From Cryptomeria japonica (Eukaryota > Streptophyta > Pinopsida > Cupressales > Cupressaceae): a stretch of 64,000 bases of DNA. The stretch lies in contig NC_081406.1 in the NCBI RefSeq assembly GCF_030272615.1, positions 173,546,861-173,610,860 on the forward strand. The letters run 5' to 3'. The notes beneath the pieces were generated by a model. The model was not told where the DNA came from and ran no database searches. It saw nothing but the letters and a program-made list of their open reading frames with translations. Shown here one piece after another: positions 1-11,265 of this stretch (within the stretch, counting starts at the first letter, position 1; each line of letters opens with the position of its first letter). The position numbers and the translations under genes are program-made.

Positions 1-803
1 CCTAACGACACCTAAGGGGTCATGTAGTATTCTAAGGGGTCATAAGATACCATATGACCCCTTAGGACACCATACGACCCCTTATGACGCCATATGGTGT
101 CCTAAGGGGTCATATGGTATCCTAAGGGGTCATATAACACTATATGACCCCTTAGAACACAAGAAGACCCATAACAACATCATATGGTGTCCTAAGGGGT
201 CACATGGTGTCATGAGTCACCATATGACCTCTTAAGACACAATATGGCCCCTAACGTTACCTAAGGGGTCATATGGTGTCTGAAGGGGTTATATGATGTT
301 ATATGAAGGGGTCTTATGGTGTTCTAAGGGGTCATAGGACACCATATGACCCCTTAGGACACTATAAAATCCACAATGACACCATATGGTGTCCTAAGGG
401 GTCATATGACACCATACATGACCCCTTAGGACACAATATGACCCCTAACGACACCTTAGGGGTTATATGGTGTCCTCAGTGGTCATATGATATCTTATGA
501 CCCCTTAGCACACCATACAAACCCCAATGACACCATATGGTGTCCTAAGGGGTCATAGGATACCATATGACCCCTTAGGACACCATACGACCCATAACAA
601 CACCATATAGTGTTTTAAGGAGTCATATGGTGTCCTAAGAGGTCATAGGACATTATATGACCCTTTAAGACACAATATGAACCCTTAGCACACCATATCA
701 CCCCTAACAAAATCATATGGTTTCCTAAGGGTTCATAGGACACTATATGACTCATTAGGACACAATATGACCCCCAACGACACCTAAGGGGTCATATGGT
801 AAA
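1..803. repeat. Palindromic minisatellite, ~21-bp unit in both orientations
   Basis: The stretch is built from variants of ATATGACCCCTTAGGACACC and its reverse complement, head to tail and head to head, roughly 35 to 40 units. Where two opposite units meet at CCATATGG they form near-perfect palindromes of 40 bp or more, for example around 96-125 and 515-555. The array starts before the window. Short ORFs inside it, such as 303-500, are translated repeat and not genes. Confidence 0.9.
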
Positions 804-819
804 GTTAGAGGTAAGCATA

Positions 820-1880
820 GGTATGATAGAGAGATGACATTTGGGGAAGAGAGAATTAGAGAGAGTTGGGGGTAATTAGGTGTTGGGAGGAGAGGGGGGA
901 TGGGAAAGTATCAACAAAGGGAGAGAGGGAGAGATGAGGAGAGAGGTTCAAAGAGAGAGGTATAGAGAGAAGGTAATTAGGGGAAGGGGAAGGGGGAGAG
1001 AGAGGGAGGGAGTATCAACAAAGGAAGAGGGGGGAGAGATGGGGAGAGAGCCCCCTGATTACCCTCTCTCTAGTCCATATTTTTGTTAATACTTCCCACT
1101 TCCCCTCTACTCCCACTAATTATCCTCTCTCTATCACTCTCTTCACCTCTCTCCACACCTCTCCCTCTCTCCTTTTGTTGATACTTACTCTTCTCCCTCT
1201 CTTCTTATCCAATAATTACATCCAATTCTCTCTCACATTATTTCTTTCCCTCAATTACCCTTGATCGCCTCTCTCCTCCTATGGGTTTATAGATACTTCC
1301 CTCTCCCCCTCTCCCCACCCCCTAATTACTCTCCATGTCTCTCTTCACCTCTGTCCCCATCTCTCTTCTCTATTTGTTGATACTTTCCCCTCTCCCCCTC
1401 TCCTCCTACCCCCTAATAATCTCAAACTCTCCCTCTCATTCTCTCTTCACCCCAATCACCCCCTCCCTCTCTCTCTTCGCCTTCCACCTAATTACCTATA
1501 GCTCTCTCTCTCACACACACTCTCTTCCCCCCAATTAATCTCCCATTCTCACCTCTCTCCCCCTCTCCTTTATTTTATACTTCCCTATGCCTCTCCTTGT
1601 CCCCTCTGAATTTTATTGCTAGAGATGAGAAGGAAATGCAGAGAAACTAGTCTAGATCTTAGGGAAGAGAGAGTGACATAGAGGAGGAAATTATGAAGAG
1701 GTAGAATTATAAGCACCTTGTAGAGCTTGAGAGATTGAATGAGGTATTCATTGATAGTTAGAGATATATGTTTAGAGAGAGATCTATACATATGGACAAA
1801 AGAGAGGGAGGAAGAAACAAATAGGTGGAGTGATAGGTTTAGGAGAGAGAGATGGAGAAAGGAACAAACATAGATAACAT
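820..1880. repeat. GA/CT-skewed tandem repeat, ~100-bp unit, with strand switch
   Basis: Positions 820-1065 are nearly all purine (GAGAGAGGG type) and 1065-1610 nearly all pyrimidine; 1640-1875 is purine-rich again. A landmark AGTATCAACAAAGG occurs at about 907 and 1011. Its reverse complement or variants (TTTGTTGATACTT, TTTATAGATACTT, TTTTATACTT) occur near 1172, 1276, 1374 and 1573, giving a period close to 100 bp and an orientation flip near 1065. ORFs here reflect low-complexity sequence only. Confidence 0.75.
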
Positions 1881-3097
1881 GGTTTATCAAAATTTATCAA
1901 ACTCAATAAAATTCATAAATTTTATATTATTAATTAATTACTTATTTAGTTTATTTTGAGATGACTGTTACAAAAATTCATGCAATAGGGAAATCATATG
2001 AAAAAGTCATGAGTTTTTTATGTTTTAAAATGAAAGATGAATTTAAATGAATTATAATTATTTTTTAAAACAAATAATTGAAAGTGTACCTATTCCATAT
2101 CATAGAGCTCTTAATTACCTTTCCAACGCCTATAAAATTTAAAAATTTCGATATAAAACGTAAAAGTTATGCCCAATTTACTAAAATATATATTATTTTT
2201 TTTCAAAAACGGATATCCGAATTTAAAACATAAATTTTTCCCTCCATCTTTTGGTTTGGGTTTGCTTTGGGATTTGGCTTGGAAGTGACAAGCCTGGAAA
2301 GTCAACTGAAAAAATGTGTTTTTCAGTATTCCTTGATTTTCCAGACTTTACACTGATGGCTGGCGACTTTTTTTATAGCCAAAATTGATAAAATGAAAAG
2401 ATTTTTTTAAGGACGTTCTCAACTTTCCAACAATATAAGGCTTGTCTTATTTCGACTTTAATAAATAATTATTATTTATTTTCTAATTGAATTTTGACAA
2501 AAGTCCTGATTAATAGACTGATTGAAAAATACTCATAACTTTCAAACCGCATAACATTTTTTGAGTCTGAAACATGCATCACATCCTATGCTTTGTCTAC
2601 TATAGGGAAAAATTTAAAAAAATTGAATTTGATAAGGTTTTGACCAAGTTAATGTGGTCAGACGTAGAAGTTTCTGAATTTCTGAAAAGCTGTAGTAAAA
2701 AATTCATAAATAATTACTTACTTTATAAAAAATTATAAAAAATATGTGTCACATCCGGACATGAGTTTAATACTTATATTATAAATCTTATAAAAAAATA
2801 TTATGATTTGATTGTGATTAGGGTGGTCAGACATACACCTACTTCTTATCTTTTTCCGAAAATTTTTGTACCACTGCATTGAAATTTGAAATTATCATCA
2901 AATAGGATTTTTTTTTCAAAAAATAACTAGTAGCTTAGAAACTAAATTCAATTTTCTATAGATTCTCTTCTTACATATTTTAAAAATAATGTTCATAACT
3001 TATTCAATTTTTCATGTCAAGTTGCATAACTCTGATTTTTTAAAATTTCATTGCCACTTAAGGGCCTGTTTTGGCACACCATGATCCTGCACATACC
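1881..3097. other. AT-rich unassigned region
   Basis: No ORF longer than about 65 codons and no domain similarity is visible. The phrase GTGGTCAGAC recurs at about 2655 and 2822. The AT-rich composition with runs of A and T could be a decayed transposon end, but nothing in it pairs with another part of the window. Confidence 0.5.
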
Positions 3098-3357
3098 CTT
3101 ATGAGACTTTATCTTCTACTCATTCTAAAATCCCTTCTTCTAGGAATAAGGCTCTAATGAATTACACTTATCCCTCTCCTAAGATTTCTTGTGTGCAAGA
3201 AAATTATGACTTAGTGGCATATTCTTCTCCTATAAACTTCTCTCTTTCTAAAGACTTTTTAACATTCATCATCTTATATATATATTTTTATCTCACTTAT
3301 AGTAGAGCATTTAACATGTCATATTCAAATACCTCATTCAATCTATCATGTCTTTAA
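3098..3357 (+). pseudogene. C-terminal fragment of the C-family protease/G-patch protein
   Basis: Codons from 3157 read MNYTYPSPKISCVQENYDLV, nearly the same as the C2 ORF at 39491-39695. The match weakens after about 45 codons, probably through indels in the last 20 codons of one copy. This segment has no recognisable domain; in C2 it lies downstream of the G-patch-like stretch. The fragment has no 5' end of its own and is a relic. Confidence 0.7.
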
Positions 3358-4379
3358 ATAGCATTAATGGCTATTATGTTGCTCATCATTATGTGACATT
3401 AGTAGCTCACTTACTGGGAGCTCATTGTCATTCACGATGGTACAATTTCACGTGCAATCATACTTTTGGAAGCAACATAATATCCTATTTCTATCTCATC
3501 TCTTCTCCCTATATAGGGGGGGGGAAGAGTGGTTTCAAATATTTCTCCTTCTTATGATTAAAATTTCCCCTTTGTGAAGTAGTGTCTTCTATAAGGATTT
3601 CTTATTGATTATAGAGGTGTATTCATATTTGAATTCCTTCTCTCATATTGGAACAAGGATCCCTAATGGGGATCTTAAGTACATATCCTTAATTGGGAGC
3701 TCCTCCTTGGTGTTGGAAGTATTTGATCATTCATCAATTTCTTTTCTTCATTGCGTAGTATCTTTTATAATAAACCCTTCTATTTTGTGAATGTGCATGT
3801 CCCTGATGAGGATCTCTTGCCTTCTTTTAGAAGAGTGTTGCTAAAAATAATCTCTCTTTGATGTCATTTCAATCCTCCATTCTTTTCCAATTTCCTTTAT
3901 GGAGTTGCATTTTTGGATTATATCTCTTGTATTTCTTTCCATTTAAATCTTTCATCTTGTATTAGAGAGCTCTCAAATCCTCACACTCTTTATTGTGTTG
4001 GAATTAAGGTTTAGTCCTCTTTCTTACCAAATAATTCTCCATTAGATTTTGATCTTGTATCAAATCTTCTTGTGAGCATTTGTCATCAATCTTCTTTCAT
4101 AATTCGATGTGGTAAACATGATACCCTATTTCAACTCATTAAATGAGCAAACCGAAAGAAGGGGGCATATAGCTACCCTAAAATTTTCATCACCTTCCTT
4201 AGTAAGAATTTAGGTGATTTTGTGATTTTATCTAACATGTGGTTTTGTAGGGTGTGGTTCATAACTATGTACTGCAGATATCGCTAGGGGATTCATCCGA
4301 TAGCTTGTGGATATATCCTTTTTCATGAATGTTTAATTTTATTTACTTTAGCTTGCATATGCATGTAGTGTCATTTGAC
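3358..4379 (+). other. C1 non-coding 3' region
   Basis: The first 110 bases match 39690-39801, including a tract around TGACATTAGTAGCTCACTTACTGG. The remainder, to the polypurine tract, has no ORF of note and no pol similarity on either strand. A run of nine G occurs near 3517-3525. Confidence 0.6.
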
Positions 4380-4398
4380 CGCTAAAGTGGGGGCTAAA
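4380..4398 (+). promoter_or_regulatory. Polypurine tract of C1
   Basis: AAAGTGGGGGCTAAA lies directly before the LTR start TGTAGCGTC. In Ty3/gypsy elements this tract primes plus-strand DNA synthesis. The tract and the first LTR bases are identical to those of N1 over about 29 bases. Confidence 0.8.
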
Positions 4399-6083
4399 TG
4401 TAGCGTCATAAATTGTACACCCTTGCTAGGGTGGTACAATTCTACGCTTAGTTTAGCACCCAACTTAGTGCGTTTTCATCTTGCATTGTAATTTTCCTTT
4501 AATCATTTAATTAATTAATTTAATTAAACCTAAAGTCATATTTCATCAATCCCCACATCATAAAATTGGGCCTTTTACCCTAAGTGTGCCCTTTTTTATT
4601 TTATTCCTCCAATAAATCATTATATCATAAACCCTAATTATGTCTTATTTCGACCTTTAAGGTCTGATTGTGCATATCAAAACATCTCAAAATTAGTTGT
4701 ACCTTTGTAATTCACTCTAATATCATCATATCTAATGACCCTAAAAAATTTGGTGAAAAGTTGGTCAGACCAGGTGCAAAGTGCACCTGCTCCCCGACAT
4801 TTTTCCTGAAATTTTGGGAGCATAATTCTATGATATTATAATGCTTAACCACAAGAAATTGGCAGTAAATTCAAATATTGGGTTGGCCTAAAGATGGAAT
4901 TGAGATCTAGGGTTTCATACATAAGAGCTCTCTTTCTTCATTTGAAGGTATCTATCTAATCTAAGGAATCTTTTAGCAAAGTGATTACAAGGAGCCTTCT
5001 ATGCAACGAAAGTGCAGATCTTTTTGGAGTCTTCAACAACATATTAAACAAAATTCATCAAGCATTCATCAATCCTTCATAAAGTATTCATCAAGTATTC
5101 ATCATCAATTAGGAGCCTTGAAGACATTGAAGAATAATAGGAGATCACCGACTGACGATTGACTTGTATCCCTTCCTTGGGGTTGGGTATGATTTCATGT
5201 TGTTTTCATGTCTTTGTATGAGCTCCATTACATTAATTTGAAGAGTTAAATTTATGTTTTAGATAATTTAGCATCATTGATTTAGAGCATTTACTTTGAC
5301 AATTACAAGGATTTAGGGTTTACTCTTTAAAGCATAGGGTTACTCTAGATTGTTTGCATTCATCATTTTAGGGTCTTGCACACACACAAGATTCCTACAC
5401 ACACTATTTTAATATACAAATTGGCTATTTGTTGAGGTGGAAATCACCAAAATAGGGGTTTGACTAAGGAAAAACCTCATATAGCCACCCAAACCCTCTC
5501 ATTTTAGTTGCAGGTGCAAGTACAGGTACCTGAGATACTTTCATGATCAGCAGAAGAAACATGGACAATTGCAAGCCTCAGATCTGCCCTAAAACCATTA
5601 GGGAAAGGGGCGTGGCACCCTAGTCCCTCCACTTTCAGGTGATTTTCAGCAGGGTGGTGTCTTAGGACCTTCTGTTTGTAGTCTCTCAGTTGCAACCTCC
5701 CATCAAACAAAACAAGACCAGAGCGTGGCATCCCTATCCAGGTCAATTTGGCTAATTTTTCAACACCAGGTACACATCCAAATTCCTCCCCCTTCTCTTC
5801 TTTTAGTATCTCAGTTTCAGTCCTGCAAGTTTCTGCAATTTCAGTTCATATATGCTTCATTGTTAATCTCCTAGTCTAGTTGATCAATCACACCCTATTC
5901 CTAACATCTTCTCTTCATATACAACAAGAGGAATCAAAACCATAAGAGATAATCCTTGGCTCTCTCTTTCTCACAAGAAGTAGCCAAAGTGAGCTATCTC
6001 TGTAGGCTCTTTCGTATTCCCAATGTGTTGGCAAATGTGGGATTAGGTCCTAGTCACCCAGTCTTGTTTTTCCCCTACACACA
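4399..6083 (+). repeat. 3' LTR of C1 (~1.69 kb)
   Basis: It starts TGTAGCGTCATAAATTGTAC and aligns along its length with the LTR at 34391-36042, including the near-identical stretch 5950-6062 versus 35895-36025. The right end is taken as CACACA near 6083 by alignment with ATCCCCACA at 36042, within a few bases. Inside are the long hairpin module (4741-4820), a GGGTTTG hairpin-like element near 5453-5480, and repeats of the type GCGTGGCACCCTAGTCC near 5610 and 5725. Confidence 0.8.
4741..4820 (+). repeat. Long inverted-repeat (hairpin) module in C1 LTR
   Basis: The 5' arm AAATTTGGTGAAAAGTTGG and the 3' arm ACATTTTTCCTGAAATTTTG are imperfectly complementary around a GC-rich centre with GACCAGGTGCA and TGCACCTG. 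It corresponds to the hairpins in C2 (34721-34798) and in the N leaders. Confidence 0.55.
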
Positions 6084-6332
6084 TTACAATTAGGAGAAGA
6101 AATACCATTTAAAATAATAATAAACCATAGTAGATTTGAAGTCATAGGAATAGTTGTAGGATGCTCTAGTTGTTAGGAGGACGAGAGTGGTGACAAGCAA
6201 GGAGATAGAATGACCTCTTGAGAGGATAGGTAGATTTGAAGAATAGATTGTGCTCTCAAAATGGATGAAAGGATTGGTGGATAATAGATAAATGGAGATG
6301 AAAGAATGGAATGATCAAGATTTTAGACACCT
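6084..6332. other. Spacer without recognisable content
   Basis: Follows the C1 LTR. There is no ORF or repeat match; if C1 carried a target duplication, its left partner is not in the window. Confidence 0.5.
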
Positions 6333-7226
6333 AAAATTGTCCTTATAATTAAATAAATATTTATTATTTATTTAATTATTTTACCATAATTTTCTCTAAT
6401 AATTAAATAAATATTTTAATTAATTTAATAATTCATTATCATTATCCTAACCCACCATTTTCTCTGTTAAATATTTATTATTTATTTCATTATCCTAACC
6501 CACCATTTTCTTCTATTAATTAAATAAATACTTTTATTTAGTTAATTAATTCATTATCATATTCTTTTTAATCCCAGTCGTCCAACTTGTTCATATGGAT
6601 CATAATCTAAATCCGTAGGCATATGACAAGTGTCTTATTCCACTTCATTCCCTTTTCTCTCTCCTCTCCTCATGTGACAACACATCTACCTAATCCTCAC
6701 CTAAAACGTAATCTTAGCCCTTAATTCAAAATAACCTCTTAATCTTAATCTTATTCATTCTCACCTACTACTCAATCTTATCCCTCCTTCTCACTTTAAC
6801 CTCTTAATTATATGGAATCTCTTATAATTATGTAATAATGACCATTCATATTTTAACTTCTTAATCTAGGCCCTTGATTCTCTTAGATATTTCTATAAAA
6901 AAGGCTTCTCCCCTTTCATTTTCAATCAATCAATCATTAGTGTTCTTGCATACTGCTTAAATCATTTCAACTTGCATCATCAATAAACCATGTTCCATTC
7001 CTTTCAAGTCATCTTGTGCTAGTGCTAAAGGTTGAGAGCAATTACACAATTTCTACAAGATCTTGTAGGATAGGAGAATAATGGAGTCAAGCATTTCATG
7101 GATGTGAGGTATAATTGTTATTTGTTTTGTTTATATTTCATGATTTAGTGCTCCATTTGTTGTTGTTGAATGTTAGGATAGATTCTAGGCATGTGGTTGG
7201 GTTGATTAGGGTTTACTATTAAGTCT
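6333..7226 (+). repeat. Diverged LTR (D), distantly like the P/Q LTR
   Basis: The order of parts matches the P/Q LTR: AT-rich palindromic modules (AATTAAATAAATATTTATT type, 6340-6560), then CT-rich sequence, a TATA-like TATAAAA at 6894-6900, then CTAGTGCTAAAGGTTGAGAGC near 7018, which matches CTAGTGCTAAAAGCTGAGAG in P and Q. Both ends are approximate. The right side passes straight into integrase coding sequence at about 7227, which is not a normal LTR junction. Confidence 0.6.
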
Positions 7227-8335
7227 AGATGGTACTCTCCCTAGATGTCTAGAATGTGAGGAGGTTAAAATTGCATTGCAAGAAGTCCATGAGGGTATAT
7301 GTGGGGTTCACTCTAGTGGTCCAAACCTAAGCGAGAAACTTATAAGGATTGGATACTATTGACCCACTATGGATAAAGCTGCCTACCACTTTGTCAAGAA
7401 ATGAAAACACTGTTAAATACACAGAGACACTATGCATGCACTTGGCAAGAGTTACAATTGATCACTACACCTTATCCCTTTTATCCATGGGGACTCGACC
7501 TTGTGGGTAAGATTAACCCTCCTTCTAATGGCCATAAATTCATCATCACCGCCATTAAGTACTTCTCGAAGTGGATAGAATTTGTTCCTCTCACACATAT
7601 CATTAGTAAGCAAATATCTACGCTCGTTCTTAGTTACATCATATGCTAGTATAGTGTTCCCATATCTATTATCATGGGCAATGGACATCCTTTTAAAAAT
7701 CAAGATATTCATGAACTTTGTGAAAATTTTCATATCCAACATCCCTTTTCTAATCCATACTATCCCCATGGAAATGGTAAATTTGAGGCCTCTAAAAAAA
7801 CCATCCTAAAGATATTTAGGAAGACTATCAATCAAGTTGGTTGTGATTGGCATCTTCGACTCAACCTTGCCTTGTGAGCATTATCACACAAGTATCCACA
7901 CTCCTACAGGAACACCATACTCTCTTTTCTATGGATCTAAATCCATCTTACCCATTTAGGTTGATTTACCATCTTTGTAGGTCTCCTTGTGTGATCTCAT
8001 TGATGATTAAATTATATTAAGTCTCCCAGCTTCTTGACTTAGAGCTATTGGATAAATTTTAGAAAAAATGCTTTTAATCATCTCTAAGCATATCAACAAC
8101 ATATGTGTCATATTTATAATCAGAAGGTCAAGCCACAAGAATTTGAGATAGGTCATATGGTCCTTAAGGAAAATCCAATAAATTAGAAAGACAAAGAAAA
8201 GAAAGAAAAAATTGAACCTAAGTGGTTGGGTCCCTATGTTATTACAGAAGTATATGGCTCTAGATCATATCAATTGGCTAAGTTCCTGAAGGTGAACCAC
8301 TCGAAGATCCTATCAACAACATGCACCTTTGCAAT
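7227..8335 (+). pseudogene. Decayed Ty3/gypsy integrase fragment
   Basis: Aligned with 27972-29075 of P, this covers the zinc-binding N-terminus (HEGICG-like, around 7290), the catalytic core and the C-terminal end. The core keeps the first aspartate (GLDLVG, about 7497) and the glutamate (FEAS, codon 7786-7788). The second catalytic position reads GGC at 7678-7680 (MGNG in place of TDNG). The spacing of 108 nt between the last two positions fits DD35E. Several stops and frameshifts are present. It is more diverged from P and Q than they are from each other, so it comes from an older insertion. No RT or gag is attached. Confidence 0.8.
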
Positions 8336-8999
8336 TTATATACCTACCTTCAAGGAACCATGTCATGCCTACTATGCTCTTCATATTAATCATAATTATG
8401 ACTTTGTAATATGGGTACTCAATAATTTGTTTTTCATTAGATACTTATAATTTTCAATGTGTATATGTTGCATCATTATGCCACTATGCTTATGATCTAA
8501 TACCTACTATGTTTCTCATTTGATTCTTATAATTTTTCATGCTTAAATATGTTGCATCATTATGTCATTATGCTTATGATCCTATCTCATTTTTTATACT
8601 TTATTATCACATATGTCTATATTTCTTGTCTCATGCTTATAGAGATATATTTTTATATTTCTAAAATAGGAAAACTCATCCTTACATCGAATTTCATCAT
8701 CACATCCTACTTCATTATTATATGCTTATATCTTACGTTGATATGCTCACATGATTATTTATTTAGCCTTTACAACTTTGAACAAATAATATAAATAAAT
8801 AAAAAAATGTGACACAATATTTGATATTGATTATTACCTACAACATCATAAATCGTAACCCTTTACAATTTTGCACTAGTTTTTATGCCCTTGCCTTACT
8901 GTGTTTTCTCCTAGCTCTTATACAAGCCTATTTCTACCTTTTATGTTGTGAAAATGATGTCATATGTTTACATGTTGATTTGAACTTCCATCTTGAGAC
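8336..8999 (+). other. AT-rich flank with a tandem duplication
   Basis: It continues after the integrase end as in an element tail. A block around TATGTTGCATCATTATG, followed by CACTATGCTTATGATC, is repeated at about 8466 and 8549, giving a tandem duplication of roughly 85-90 bp. No gene was seen. Confidence 0.5.
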
Positions 9000-10242
9000 C
9001 AAGTGCACCTGATTCATGCTTGATTCACCCTGTTTTGGGTGGACAAGGGTGCTTGGGGCGTCGTTGTCTTGGACAAGGGATTTTTTGGTGCCCTTGTCTT
9101 GGATAGAGGAATTTTGGGTGTCTCTGTCCCTCCAATCTAGGCCCAATTTTGAATATTCCAATGCCCATTTCCCACTAGTTGGTTCCTAATCACGATGTCT
9201 CAATATAACTGTTGGGGGTTGGCCTAATTTACAAAATACTTTGAGAACCCTATATAAGGGTATTATTTCATTCATTTTCATATCCATCCATTATCCACTA
9301 TCATTAAGCATTTCAAATCTCAAGTATATTATATAATATCAAAGTAACATTTCATCCCACCATATCCTTCAAGCATTCTTCAGATCTGAGCATTATGGAA
9401 CAACAAGTTACAATAATATTTGTGCAAGCATGTTTTTGTGATTGATTCCTTTATGTCTTGTTGTGTCATATTATTGTATCAACACTTGTAATCACATTTA
9501 AAACGCATTACAAAATCAACCACCATCAATTTCACAAAGTTTGAGGTATAATATTCTTACTTTAGAGCTTTCTTTTCAATTTCAATTTAATCATAAGGTT
9601 AATTCCAAATATGGGGTTTGGCCTAGAAAAACCCCTATCAACAACATCATTTTCCTCCTTTGTATGTGTGGGTGAAAGGATCTAGATACAATAAATGCAG
9701 ATTCAAAAAGAATAGGATGAGACACACAAAACCAATCTTTGCAAAGACAAAAATTGGAGGACACGATAACCCCAAGCGACATTGTCTAACACTTTTTTGA
9801 CAAAATTTTAGGGAAATACTCAGAACAACCTCTTGAGCTTGAAAAGAGATATTTTTTCCACATTTGAGCTCTTGGACAAGGGTGCCCCAAGAAACATTGC
9901 TCAGTATTTTTGAGTCCTGATTTTAGACACAGAGGAATCCTGATTTTAGACACAGATTCCTCTCTACTTCCTATTTCTAGATGTGTACATTATGTCTACA
10001 TATTTGATGAGATACTGCATGTGCATGTGAATTCTTATCAATTCTACATTATTATCCCTAGATCTTGCATTTCCATACTTTATTTTAAACTCAAACAAAG
10101 AAGGAATTGAAGTGAATCAACATGCAATCTCAGACTGAATTTATTGATTGCATCCCTCTTTAATGTATGTAGAGTTGGAAGTAATTTTAATTCCTTATTT
10201 ACATAGCTAAACTACTGAATACATATTTCCAAACCCATTACA
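9000..10242 (+). repeat. LTR-like sequence (R), right end defined by a primer-binding site
   Basis: The right end CCATTACA at 10242 is followed by TTTTGGTGAATGCAACGC, a variant of the primer-binding sites after the N and C LTRs. Internally there is a good TATA box (TATATAAG, 9251-9258), a GGGGTTTGGCCTAG...AAACCCCT hairpin-like element near 9613-9641, and GGACAAGGGTGC-type repeats (9040-9110, 9870). A 24-bp direct duplication lies at 9917-9965. The left end is uncertain and the family differs from C, N and P. Confidence 0.5.
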
Positions 10243-10320
10243 TTTTGGTGAATGCAACGCTTCTAATATTTTATACGTTTTTTATTGGGTATTTGTAGAT
10301 CTGATTTTTCATAATGAAAT
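10243..10320 (+). other. Primer-binding site and start of the R internal region, cut by P
   Basis: The primer-site-like sequence at 10243-10260 is followed by 60 bases of AT-rich leader, then element P begins. The last five bases before P are GAAAT; the five after P (33248-33252) are TAAAT. Confidence 0.5.
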
Positions 10321-11243
10321 TGTAGTCACATAAATCTGTCCACTTAATTAAATGAATATTTAGTATTTATTTGATTATTTAACCATCAATCAATAATTAA
10401 TTAAATTAATATTTAATTAATTCATCTTAACCCTCTTCTCCTATTAATTAAATAAATTATTCAATTTATTTGATTTAATTCACTTAACCAAATTCAGACC
10501 ATTAATTAAATAAATAAATCATATTTATTTAATTAAATCTTCTCTCACATTTAAATAAATTAATATTTATTTAAATTCCCCCAAAATCCCACCTCTCACA
10601 TTTAAATAAATTAACATTTATTTAAATCACCTTTATCCTCCACCCACTTGTATTTTCCTACAAATGCAAGTTGCACAATTATTTTAAATAAATTATTTAT
10701 TTAAATCACTTTTATCCTCCACCCACTTGTATTTTCCTACAAAAGCAAGTTGCACAACTATTTTAAATAAATAATTTATTTAAAATCCTATTTATCCTCA
10801 CCCACTTGAAACCTTTAATGGTTTCCCTTAAAGTCTTCAAACTTGATGGCTTCCTTCTATAGTCTTCTTAAGCCTTTAATGGTTTCCCTTAAAGTCTTCA
10901 AACTTAATGGCTTCCCTTAAAGTCTTCTTAAGACTTTAATTGCTTCCCTTAAAGTCTTCAAGCCTTTAATCTTGAATCTCCATATGGCATCCATGGCTAG
11001 TGCTAAAAGCTGAGAGCTACACTCATGTGGAACTTGGAGAGGAGAGGAACAAGGGAGGAGCAACTATGAGCATCTTGATTAGCTATTTTATTCTATGTTT
11101 ATATGCTTTCTATTTCATGCTTAATATCTCTCTTGATATGCCTGTTTAGGATAATCTTTTGTTGCTAACACTAACGTTTGTTTCTTGTGCTCTTGTGTGT
11201 GTTGCCATCAAACAAATTTTCTAATCCTTTTTGCAGAGCATCA
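10321..11243 (+). repeat. 5' LTR of P (923 bp, internally deleted)
   Basis: It begins TGTAGTCACATAAATCTG and ends GCAGAGCATCA. Over the shared length only three substitutions separate it from the 3' LTR: one near 10681 and two near 11212. It lacks about 793 bp found in the 3' LTR, with the junction at about 10970; the missing part includes the TATA box. Features include AT palindromes (10340-10630), an 80-85-bp tandem duplication around TCCTCCACCCACTTG (10635-10795), and about six copies of a unit near TTAATGGCTTCCCTTAAAGT (10807-10970). Confidence 0.92.
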
Positions 11244-11265
11244 TTTGGTGAACCTGACGTGAATC
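11244..11265 (+). promoter_or_regulatory. Primer-binding site of P
   Basis: TTTGGTGAACCTGACGTGAA follows the LTR end directly. The same site follows the Q LTR, and close variants follow N, C2 and R. The matching tRNA was not identified by eye. Confidence 0.75.

Larger units (their letters stand above)
3098..6083 (+). mobile_element. Element C1: 3' part of a pol-less gypsy-type element with 3' LTR
   Basis: From about 3098 the sequence aligns with 39431-39801, the end of the C2 ORF and its 3' flank. It then runs through about 1 kb of non-coding sequence to a polypurine tract and an LTR at 4399. Everything upstream of the last 100 codons is missing, so this is a 5'-truncated copy. It shows that only about 1 kb of non-coding DNA separates the ORF end from the 3' LTR in this family, leaving no room for RT or integrase. 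An internal deletion in this copy cannot be excluded. Confidence 0.75.

Noticed and set aside
1-803. CRISPR-like repeat array
   Set aside because: Units are contiguous, lack unique spacers, and occur in both orientations; the context is eukaryotic.
303-1538. Short plus-strand ORFs in the repeats (303-500, 880-1089, 1335-1538)
   Set aside because: They are translations of minisatellite or GA/CT repeats with biased composition and no start context or homologue.
1585-1890. 101-codon minus-strand ORF
   Set aside because: Falls in the purine-rich tract; Leu/Ser-rich translation of low-complexity DNA.
10243-10260. tRNA identity from the primer-binding sites
   Set aside because: The sequence TGGTGAACCCGACGTG could not be matched with confidence to a plant tRNA 3' end by eye.
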